Shown piece by piece: positions 9,034 to 15,958 of a stretch of DNA of 64,000 nt. The notes under the pieces are model-generated. The model had not been told where the DNA came from and made no database searches. It saw only the letters and a program-made list of their open reading frames with translations. This DNA is from Roseobacter cerasinus (lineage in GTDB: Bacteria; Pseudomonadota; Alphaproteobacteria; Rhodobacterales; Rhodobacteraceae). The stretch spans positions 248,001 through 312,000 of the forward strand of contig NZ_BLIV01000001.1 of the NCBI RefSeq assembly GCF_009811755.1, in the 5' to 3' direction. How positions within the stretch are numbered: the first letter of the stretch is position 1; each line of letters starts with the position of its first letter. The translations under genes and the position numbers were made by a program.

Positions 9034-10230
9034 ATGAGCGAAACCACACGTGAAAAGGCCGCCGAAGACCTCAAGATGGTCGAAGAGGTCACTGCCGTCA
9101 TTCTGCCCGAGCCGGCGGATGCAAATGCCATCGTGCCCATGGCCGAAGCGGACGCGCCCGTGAGTGCCGAGATCACCAAACGCATGGCCGAGATCGACAT
9201 GGGTGACACCAACTCCATCGTCGCCTTCGGCAGCCGCGCGCAGGTGGAGTTGCAGGAGATCAGCCAGGCGATGCTCGGCGGCGTGCGCAACAAGGATGTG
9301 GGCCCGGCAGGCGACAGTTTGCGCAACATCGTGACCACCATTCGCGGCTTTTCCATTGATGAGCTTGACGTCCGGCGCGAGCGCAGCTTCTGGGAAAAGC
9401 TGATGGGCAAAGCCGCGCCCTTCGCCAAGTTCACGGCAAAGTTCGAAGAGGTGCAGGACCAGATCGACCGTATCACCGATGAGCTTCTGCAGCACGAGCA
9501 CACGCTGCTGAAAGACATCAAGTCGCTCGACATGCTCTATGAGAAGACGCTGCAATTCTATGATGAGCTGGCGCTTTACATAGCGGCGGGCGAGGAGAAG
9601 CTCGCTGAGCTGGACGAGAAAACCATCCCCGCCAAGGCCGCCGAAGTCGACGCCGCGGCCGAGGAGGATCAGGTCATGGTGGCCCAAGAGCTGCGCGACC
9701 TGCGCGCCGCGCGCGACGATCTGGAGCGCCGGGTGCATGACCTCAAGCTGACGCGGCAGGTGACCATGCAGTCCTTGCCTTCGATCCGCCTGGTGCAGGA
9801 AAACGACAAGTCGCTCGTCACCAAGATCAACTCCACGCTGGTGAACACCGTGCCCCTGTGGGAGACGCAACTGGCCCAGGCGGTGACCATCCAGCGCTCC
9901 TCCGAGGCGGCGCAGGCGGTGCGGCAGGCCAATGACCTGACCAATGAGCTGCTGACCGCCAACGCGAAAAACCTGCGCGAAAGCAACAAGGTCATCCGCG
10001 AGGAGATGGAGCGTGGCGTCTTCGACATCGAGGCCGTGAAACAGGCCAATGCGGACCTCATCGGCACCATCGAGGAGAGTTTGCAGATCGCGGATGAGGG
10101 CAAGGCCCGCCGCGCCGCAGCCGAGACGGAGCTGCAGCAGATGGAGAGCAAACTGCGCGACACGCTGGCCTCGGCCCGTGCGAAAGCCACTGGGCTGGGC
10201 GACACAGCCGTAACCTCGGTTCCGACCTGA
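9034..10230 (+). CDS. Toxic anion resistance protein, TelA family
   Basis: 398 residues, hydrophilic and almost entirely helical. It shows the TelA core: GGVRNKDVGPAGDSLRNIV, FWEKLMGKAAPFAKF, VQDQIDRITDELLQHEHTL and the long C-terminal coiled-coil segment (about 230-380). TelA/KlaA proteins are associated with tellurite and other toxic-anion or membrane-stress resistance; the mechanism is unresolved. AGGGGA lies 9 bases before the ATG. It follows xpaC by 26 bases and precedes the lipoprotein gene by 7, so it is central to this operon. Confidence 0.92.
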   Translation: MSETTREKAAEDLKMVEEVTAVILPEPADANAIVPMAEADAPVSAEITKRMAEIDMGDTNSIVAFGSRAQVELQEISQAMLGGVRNKDVGPAGDSLRNIVTTIRGFSIDELDVRRERSFWEKLMGKAAPFAKFTAKFEEVQDQIDRITDELLQHEHTLLKDIKSLDMLYEKTLQFYDELALYIAAGEEKLAELDEKTIPAKAAEVDAAAEEDQVMVAQELRDLRAARDDLERRVHDLKLTRQVTMQSLPSIRLVQENDKSLVTKINSTLVNTVPLWETQLAQAVTIQRSSEAAQAVRQANDLTNELLTANAKNLRESNKVIREEMERGVFDIEAVKQANADLIGTIEESLQIADEGKARRAAAETELQQMESKLRDTLASARAKATGLGDTAVTSVPT

Positions 10231-10237
10231 GGGCGAC

Positions 10238-11188
10238 ATGGCACCGTGTGGCACACTCCTGCGCTGGGGCGCATTCGGGCTGGCCGGAGTGGCCCTGGCC
10301 GCCTGCGATCTTATGCAGGAGCCGCCATCGGTGAAGACACCCCGTGCGCGGCCCTCCGTTCGGGCCGAAACACAGCTGCGGCCGACATCCGAAGAGAGTG
10401 CCGCCCTGCGAAGCTACCTGGTGCAAGTGCAGGCTACACAGCTGAACCAGGGTCTGCTGCGCGAAGATGGCGGCGGCACGGACACGCCCTTCACCCCCTC
10501 GATGCTGGCGCGCAATTTCGAACGCATTGTGTTTTTCAACGAATACGAAAGCGCATTGCAGGGGCGCGGTGGTGAAAGCCCGCTGCGCCGGTGGTCTGCG
10601 CCGGTGCGGGTCGGCACGCTCTTTGGCAATGGTGTCCCGCCCTCGCAACGCAGCGCCGATGGCGCGGCCATTCGCGGCTATGCCAAACGACTGGGGCAGA
10701 TCACCGGCCATCCGATCATGACGTTCGGCACACCCAATTTCATTGTAATTGTAGCCAGCGAAGACGACCGCGATGCCGCGCTGGATGCCGCCGCTGCGCG
10801 CGTGCCGGGCATCACCCGCGAAAGCCTGAATGCTCTGCGCAGTCTCTCGCGCGACACCTACTGCGCCGTGGCCGCCTATGCCGCAGGCTCGGATGCCAAT
10901 ACCTACACTGCCGCCGTGGCCGTGATCCGCGCGGAAAATCCCAGCCTTCTGCGGCTCAGCTGCATTCATGAAGAGATGGCACAGGCGCTTGGGCTGGCCA
11001 ACGACAGCCGCACCGCGCGGCCCTCCATCTTTAATGATGACGATGAATTCGCACTGCTGACCAAACACGACGAATTGTTGCTCAAGATGCTCTATGACGA
11101 CCGCCTGACACCCGGCATGACAGCGGCGGAGGCCGCGCCCATCGTCCGGACCATCGCCCGCGCGCTAAAAGGCACCGGCTCGAGCTGA
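10238..11188 (+). CDS. DUF2927 lipoprotein (predicted metallopeptidase-like)
   Basis: 316 residues with a lipoprotein signal (GAFGLAGVALAACDL, Cys about residue 24). The C-terminal half carries CIHEEMAQALGLANDS, PSIFNDDDEFALLTKHDELLL and YDDRLTPGMT, the DUF2927 hallmark. The HEExxQxLGL segment looks like a zinc-peptidase helix. It would be anchored in the periplasm. The ribosome-binding site GAGGGCG overlaps the telA end. Joining an outer-face lipoprotein to TelA/XpaC suggests the operon senses or repairs envelope damage (inference). Confidence 0.83.
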   Translation: MAPCGTLLRWGAFGLAGVALAACDLMQEPPSVKTPRARPSVRAETQLRPTSEESAALRSYLVQVQATQLNQGLLREDGGGTDTPFTPSMLARNFERIVFFNEYESALQGRGGESPLRRWSAPVRVGTLFGNGVPPSQRSADGAAIRGYAKRLGQITGHPIMTFGTPNFIVIVASEDDRDAALDAAAARVPGITRESLNALRSLSRDTYCAVAAYAAGSDANTYTAAVAVIRAENPSLLRLSCIHEEMAQALGLANDSRTARPSIFNDDDEFALLTKHDELLLKMLYDDRLTPGMTAAEAAPIVRTIARALKGTGSS

Positions 11189-11214
11189 GACCATGACCTA
11201 GAGGACCGACTGAT

Positions 11215-12324
11215 ATGGGTATTTTTGACTTTCTCTCCGGCGAATTCATCGACGTCATCCATTGGACGGACTCGACCCGCGACACGATGGTCTGGCGGTT
11301 CGAACGCGAAGGGCACGAGATCAAATACGGCGCCAAGCTGACCGTGCGCGAGGGCCAGGCGGCGGTCTTTGTGCATGAAGGCCAGCTTGCGGATGTGTTC
11401 ACCCCCGGTCTCTACATGCTCGAGACCAACAACATGCCGATCATGACCACCCTGCAGCACTGGGATCATGGCTTTCGCAGCCCGTTCAAGTCCGAGATCT
11501 ATTTCGTCAATACCACTCGCTTCAACGATCTGAAATGGGGCACGAAGAACCCGATCATCTGCCGCGACCCGGAGTTCGGCCCTGTGCGCCTGCGCGCCTT
11601 CGGGACCTATTCGATCAAGGTGTCCGATCCGGCGAAGTTCCTCGTGGAAATCGTCGGCACCGACGGCGAATTCACCATGGATGAGATCAGCTTCCAGATC
11701 CGCAACATCCTCGTGCAGGAGTTCTCGCGCACCCTTGCGCGCGCGGGCATTCCGGTGATGGACATGGCTGCGAACACGCGCGAGCTGGGCCAGCTGGTCG
11801 GCAAGGAAATCGCGGCGCAACTGGCCGAATACGGGCTCGCGATGCCGGAGCTCTACATCGAAAACATTTCTCTGCCCCCTGCTGTGGAAGAGGTGATGGA
11901 CAAGCGCTCCTCCATGGGTGTGATTGGAAATCTCAATGAATACATGCAGTTCCAGGCGGCCGAGGCTCTGGGTCGCGAGGGGGCTGGCGCCGGAGCGATC
12001 CAGGCGGGTCTTGGCGCAGGGCTGGGGATGCAGATCGGCCACGCGGCGGCCCAGCAAGGTCCCTGGGGCGCGCGTACAGCCAGCCCTGCGGCAGTACCTC
12101 CACCCCCACCCGTCGAACATGTCTGGCACGTCGCCGAAAACGGTCAGACCAAGGGCCCTTACTCCAAGGCCGCGCTTGGCCGCATGGCCGCCGACGGCGC
12201 GCTCACCCGCCAGAGCCTGGTCTGGACGCCCGGTCAGGACGGCTGGATGCGCGCCGAAGACGTAGCTGAACTCGCCCAGCTCTTTACCGTGCTACCGCCC
12301 CCACCCCCGCCCCCGGCACCGTAA
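11215..12324 (+). CDS. SPFH/virion-core-like protein (YdjI type) with C-terminal GYF_2 domain
   Basis: 369 residues. An SPFH domain (about 1-245) includes FDFLSGEFIDVIHWTDSTRD, VREGQAAVFVHEGQLADVF and FGTYSIKVSDPAKFL. A Gly/Ala linker follows, and then a GYF_2 module (about 300-350) with WHVAENGQTKGPYSKAAL and WTPGQDGWMRAEDV. The tail is polyproline, so GYF_2 may bind that tail or a partner. It resembles B. subtilis YdjI, which works with the zinc-ribbon membrane protein YdjG and a PspA homologue; a YdjG-like gene lies three genes downstream here. Confidence 0.85.
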   Translation: MGIFDFLSGEFIDVIHWTDSTRDTMVWRFEREGHEIKYGAKLTVREGQAAVFVHEGQLADVFTPGLYMLETNNMPIMTTLQHWDHGFRSPFKSEIYFVNTTRFNDLKWGTKNPIICRDPEFGPVRLRAFGTYSIKVSDPAKFLVEIVGTDGEFTMDEISFQIRNILVQEFSRTLARAGIPVMDMAANTRELGQLVGKEIAAQLAEYGLAMPELYIENISLPPAVEEVMDKRSSMGVIGNLNEYMQFQAAEALGREGAGAGAIQAGLGAGLGMQIGHAAAQQGPWGARTASPAAVPPPPPVEHVWHVAENGQTKGPYSKAALGRMAADGALTRQSLVWTPGQDGWMRAEDVAELAQLFTVLPPPPPPPAP

Positions 12325-12325
12325 G

Positions 12326-12727
12326 ATGCGGCAGGCGATCATCCCCGAGGCGCTGAAAGAGGCAGCGGCGGCGACCGGCTTCTCCCCCGTCATCCGCGCC
12401 GGGGACTTCCTCTTCCTGACCGGCGCCACCGGGGGCCGCGCCGATGGCACCATGCCCGAAAGCCCCGCCGAGCAGACCCGCATCGCTCTGGACAAAGCGC
12501 AAACCGCACTGGCCGCCGCAGGCGCGGATGAGACCAACGTGGTGGAGATGACCAGCTATCACGTTGATATTGCGACAACCTTCGCGCCGGTGCAGGCGAC
12601 GCTGGAGGAGGTCTTCACCCCACCCCTGCCCGCCTGGACCGCCGTCGAGGTCGCTGGGCTGCGCCGCCCCGGCGCGCTGGTGGAGTTCCGCCTCGTCGCA
12701 CACAGCCCGCAGGAGCGCCCCGCATGA
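12326..12727 (+). CDS. RidA/YjgF family protein
   Basis: 133 residues with the YjgF fold pattern: VIRAGDFLFLTGATGG, EQTRIALDKAQTALAAAGA and LPAWTAVEVAGLRRPGALVEF. In canonical RidA an Arg near residue 105 binds the imine substrate; here the RRPGALVEF segment provides an Arg at the equivalent place. Enamine/imine deamination is the known RidA activity, but many paralogues have other roles. It starts one base after the SPFH gene stops and overlaps the next gene by 4 bases (ATGA), so it is translated as part of the stress cluster. Confidence 0.85.
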   Translation: MRQAIIPEALKEAAAATGFSPVIRAGDFLFLTGATGGRADGTMPESPAEQTRIALDKAQTALAAAGADETNVVEMTSYHVDIATTFAPVQATLEEVFTPPLPAWTAVEVAGLRRPGALVEFRLVAHSPQERPA

Positions 12728-13149
12728 CCCGCCGCCGCGCCACGATCCTGCTGCACTGGCTGGTGCTCACCCTGCTGATCCTCGCGCTGGCCGCCGGGTT
12801 GGAGAGCGCCGCCCTCAATGCCGCCTTCGGCATCGTCGGGCTGGCGATGGTGGCCCTCGCGGTGATCTTTGGCCTGATGAACGGCCCCGGCCCCAAGCTT
12901 GAAGGCGCTTTGCGCACAGCACACCCGTGGCTCAGCCGCGGCATGTACGCGCTGCTCGGCTGGGCCTGCGTCGCAACACTAACCGTCGCCGTCGGCACCG
13001 CGCTCCCCGGCCCCAGCCCCCGCGATGTGCTGGTCACGCTCTTTGCCGCCTCCGCGCTGCACGCGATCTTCCACCTCTGGCGCCACACGGCGCTCGGCGA
13101 TGGCGCCCTGCGCCGCATCACACCCTCCGCCCTTCACGGTATGTTATGA
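12724..13149 (+). CDS. Four-helix membrane protein, cytochrome b561-like
   Basis: 141 residues with four hydrophobic helices. His residues occur in ILLHWLVL (helix 1), RTAHPWLSRGMYALLG (start of helix 3) and SALHAIFHLWRHTALGD (helix 4), a spacing like that of the haem ligands of b561-type cytochromes. Haem binding is inferred, not proven. It overlaps the RidA gene by ATGA and the zinc-ribbon gene by 4 bases, so it is co-translated with both. Confidence 0.65.
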   Translation: MTRRRATILLHWLVLTLLILALAAGLESAALNAAFGIVGLAMVALAVIFGLMNGPGPKLEGALRTAHPWLSRGMYALLGWACVATLTVAVGTALPGPSPRDVLVTLFAASALHAIFHLWRHTALGDGALRRITPSALHGML

Positions 13150-14252
13150 GACCAGACGCCCAGCCCCCCCTGGCCGAACACCACTTCCCCTGCGACGCCT
13201 GCGGCGGCGACATGCGCTTCGCCCCCGCCGGGCGGCAACTGGTCTGTGATCACTGCGGCAACACCGAAAGCCTCGACGCCGGCCCCTGGGGGCAAACCGA
13301 GATCAAGGAGCTTGATCTGGAGGCCGCGCTGAACCAGGCGCTGCCCGCGATGGAGATGGAGGAGACGCGCGTCTCCAAATGCCCCAACTGCGCGGCGGAG
13401 GTCGAATTCGACCCGAATGTGCACGCCACCGAATGCCCCTTCTGCGCCACGCCCGTGGTCACCGACACCGGCACCCACCGCCACATCAAGCCGCGCGGCG
13501 TACTGCCCTTCGCCTTTGACGAGGCCACCGCGCGCGAGGCGATGACCGACTGGCTCGGCGGCCTCTGGTTTGCGCCGAACGGGCTGCAGGAGTATGCGCG
13601 CAAGGGGCGCCGGATGCAGGGCATCTATGTGCCCTACTGGACCTTCGACGCCGATACGGAGAGCCTGTATCGGGGGGAACGCGGCACGGTCTATTACGAG
13701 ACCCACACGGTGATGCGCGACGGCAAGCGCCAGCAGATCCGGGTACCCAAGATCCGCTGGCGCGGGGTCCGGGGCCGCGTCGCGCGGTTTTTCGACGATG
13801 TGCTTGTGCTGGCCTCGACCTCGCTGCCCAAACGCTTCACCGGCGCGCTGGAGCCCTGGGATCTGGGCGACATGCAGCCCTATGCGCCCGAATATCTCGC
13901 CGGGTTTCGGGCCGAGGGCTATGCGGTGGCGCTCAAGGACGGCTTTGTCGAGGCGCGCCAGCGCATGGACCAGATCATCGCCCGCGACATCCGGTTCGAT
14001 ATAGGCGGCGACCGGCAACGCATCCACCAGGTCGAGACCGAGCTGCGCGATGTGACCTTCAAGCACGTGCTGCTGCCGGTCTGGCTCGCCGCGTATAAGT
14101 ACCGCGGCGAGACTTACCGCTTCGTCGTGAACGGCCGCACCGGCAAGGTGCAGGGCGAGCGACCCTGGTCCGCCGTCAAGATCGCCATCGCCGTGATCCT
14201 CGGCGGGATCGTGGCAGCTGCCGTCGGCTATGTCGCCGCCATCAGTCAGTAA
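13146..14252 (+). CDS. Zinc-ribbon membrane protein, YdjG/TFIIB-type zinc ribbon family
   Basis: 368 residues. Two N-terminal zinc ribbons are visible: FPCDACGGDM with CDHCGN, and KCPNCAAEV with CPFCATP. A beta-rich middle region and a single C-terminal helix (IAIAVILGGIVAAAVGYVAA) follow. Such proteins are often mislabelled as primosomal helicase PriA because of the ribbon. The ATG at 13146 overlaps the previous stop (4 bases); a longer in-frame reading from 12927 lies wholly inside the upstream gene. B. subtilis YdjG, of similar design, anchors a PspA-like protein at the membrane; no PspA is present here. Confidence 0.83.
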   Translation: MRPDAQPPLAEHHFPCDACGGDMRFAPAGRQLVCDHCGNTESLDAGPWGQTEIKELDLEAALNQALPAMEMEETRVSKCPNCAAEVEFDPNVHATECPFCATPVVTDTGTHRHIKPRGVLPFAFDEATAREAMTDWLGGLWFAPNGLQEYARKGRRMQGIYVPYWTFDADTESLYRGERGTVYYETHTVMRDGKRQQIRVPKIRWRGVRGRVARFFDDVLVLASTSLPKRFTGALEPWDLGDMQPYAPEYLAGFRAEGYAVALKDGFVEARQRMDQIIARDIRFDIGGDRQRIHQVETELRDVTFKHVLLPVWLAAYKYRGETYRFVVNGRTGKVQGERPWSAVKIAIAVILGGIVAAAVGYVAAISQ

Positions 14253-14261
14253 GGGGTCCCG

Positions 14262-14708
14262 ATGCGCGCAGTTCTTCAACGGGTCTCCGAGGCCTCCGTG
14301 ACCGTCGAGGGCGAGGTCATCGGCGACATTGGTCCGGGCCTACTGATCCTCGTCTGCGCCATGCCGGGAGATGATGAGGCTGTGGCAGAGCGGTTAGCCG
14401 CGAAGATCAGCAAGCTGCGGCTCTTCAAGGATGATGCGGGCAAGATAAACCTCAGCCTCGCGCAGACCGGCGGCGCGGCCCTTGTCGTCAGCCAGTTCAC
14501 CCTGGCCGCCGATACCTCGCGCGGCAACCGCCCGGGCTTTTCCGGGGCCGCCAAGCCGGAGGAGGCGCGCGCGCTTTACAGGCACTTTGCCGAAGGCCTG
14601 CGCGGCCTCGGCGTGCCGGTCGAAACTGGACGCTTCGGCGCGGATATGGCAGTGGCTCTTGTCAATGACGGTCCGGTGACGCTCTGGCTCGACACCAATC
14701 AGCCCTAA
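14262..14708 (+). CDS. dtd: D-aminoacyl-tRNA deacylase
   Basis: 148 residues beginning [20 protein letters not shown]. It has [17 protein letters not shown] (SQFTL motif with the catalytic Thr) and [12 protein letters not shown] (NxGPVT motif), diagnostic of DTD. It hydrolyses D-aminoacyl-tRNAs and mischarged Gly-tRNA-Ala in the cytoplasm. It starts 9 bases after the zinc-ribbon gene and may be co-transcribed with it. Confidence 0.96.
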   Translation: MRAVLQRVSEASVTVEGEVIGDIGPGLLILVCAMPGDDEAVAERLAAKISKLRLFKDDAGKINLSLAQTGGAALVVSQFTLAADTSRGNRPGFSGAAKPEEARALYRHFAEGLRGLGVPVETGRFGADMAVALVNDGPVTLWLDTNQP

Positions 14709-14719
14709 GGGAGGCGCGC

Positions 14720-15826
14720 ATGCACACCACGGATTTGGAAGCGCTCTTCTGGGCCGGTGTGGCGGCGGTGCGGGGCGACAGGGCGGTGGCCGCAGCGCTC
14801 ACGGCGCGCCCCTGCCCGCCGCCGGACCAGATTGTCGCGGTCGGCAAAGCGGCGACCGCGATGGCCCGGGCCGCGCATGCGGCCTTTCCCGAGGCGCCGC
14901 TGCTGGTGGTCACCAAGTATCACCATGGCCAAGGGGCACCAGAGGGCGCCGAGGTAATCGAAGCCGCGCATCCCGTGCCGGACGAGAACAGCCTGGCGGC
15001 AGGCGCACGGCTGCTTGAGGCGGTATCGGGCATGGCCGCGGGCAGTCACCTGCTGATGCTGGTTTCCGGCGGTGCATCCGCGCTGGCCGAAGCCTCTTTA
15101 GATGGCCTTGATCTGGCAGGCCTGAAAGCCCGTGCGCAGGAGATGCTCGCGTCGGGCGCTGACATCCATGCCATGAACGCCGCTCGTACCGCTGTAAGCC
15201 GCGTGAAGGGGGGCAAGCTGCTTGGGCAGTTCCAAGGCACCTCCGTGACGACCCTCGCCATCTCGGATGTGGAAGGCGATAGCCTTGCGGTGATTGGCTC
15301 CGGCATTGGCGATGCGCCCGCGATACCTGCGTTTGGCTTCGACGCCCGCATCGTGGCAAGCAATGCCATCGCCCGCGCAGCTGTCGTTGCGGCTGCCAAA
15401 CAAACGGGTCTGCCCGTCGGCACAAATGACGAGGCACTCTACGACGACATCGCGGCACTTGCGCCCCGGATCGGTGCGGCGCTGCGGTCTGCGGGACCGG
15501 GCGTACATGTTTTTGGTGGTGAGCCAACCGTGATCCTGCCCCCCAACCCCGGGGAAGGCGGCCGGAACCAGGCACTGGCCCTGATGCTGGCGCAAGAGAT
15601 CAAGGGAATGAGCGGTCTTCGCCTTCTGGTCGCCGGTACCGACGGAACGGACGGCCCGACGGATGCTGCTGGGGCTTTGGTCGACGGCACAACCTGGGAC
15701 GACACAGCTATAGACGCGCTTGATCACGCGGACGCGGGCACCTGGCTCAACGCAAAAGGCGCCCTGCTGAAGACCGGCCCCACAGGCACCAACGTCATGG
15801 ATCTGGTGATCGCGCTGAAAGATTGA
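14720..15826 (+). CDS. Divergent glycerate 2-kinase / MOFRL-family protein
   Basis: 368 residues, against about 420 for typical members. Family landmarks are present: IVAVGKAATAMARAAH, AHPVPDENS, LVSGGASALAE, SRVKGGKLL, ISDVEGDSLAVIGSG, VFGGEPTV, GEGGRNQALAL and AGTDGTDGPTDAAGALVD (MOFRL). Known members phosphorylate glycerate at C2 with ATP in hydroxypyruvate/tartrate metabolism. The SGGGSAL loop reads SGGASAL and the conserved ISDVPGD reads ISDVEGD. The substrate may therefore differ; the gene is not beside other glyoxylate genes. A palindromic repeat follows the stop by 10 bases. Confidence 0.8.
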   Translation: MHTTDLEALFWAGVAAVRGDRAVAAALTARPCPPPDQIVAVGKAATAMARAAHAAFPEAPLLVVTKYHHGQGAPEGAEVIEAAHPVPDENSLAAGARLLEAVSGMAAGSHLLMLVSGGASALAEASLDGLDLAGLKARAQEMLASGADIHAMNAARTAVSRVKGGKLLGQFQGTSVTTLAISDVEGDSLAVIGSGIGDAPAIPAFGFDARIVASNAIARAAVVAAAKQTGLPVGTNDEALYDDIAALAPRIGAALRSAGPGVHVFGGEPTVILPPNPGEGGRNQALALMLAQEIKGMSGLRLLVAGTDGTDGPTDAAGALVDGTTWDDTAIDALDHADAGTWLNAKGALLKTGPTGTNVMDLVIALKD

Positions 15827-15836
15827 TGCGGCCAAG

Positions 15837-15911
15837 GGTGGCCTGAAAGCCCACCCTACCTGCCGGTAGAAACGGTCTTGGCAGGCAGGTGCGGTGGGCT
15901 TTCAGGCCACC
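15837..15911. repeat. Paired inverted copies of the GGyGGCCTGAAAGCCCrCC repeat
   Basis: Left arm 15837-15855 (GGTGGCCTGAAAGCCCACC) and right arm 15893-15911 are exact 19-bp reverse complements. Pairing extends inward through CTACCTGCC and GGCAGGT, giving about 25 bp with a short loop. It lies between the glycerate-kinase-like gene and the hydrolase gene and may act as a terminator or 3'-end stabiliser. Confidence 0.9.
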
Positions 15912-15958
15912 GCTTCCCCACGCTTGACAACCGAACGCGTCAAGGCAACCGTCCGGGC

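Noticed and set aside
12927-13145. Upstream extension of the zinc-ribbon gene
   Set aside because: It lies wholly inside the b561-like gene in another frame; the ATG at 13146 overlaps the previous stop as in the rest of the cluster.
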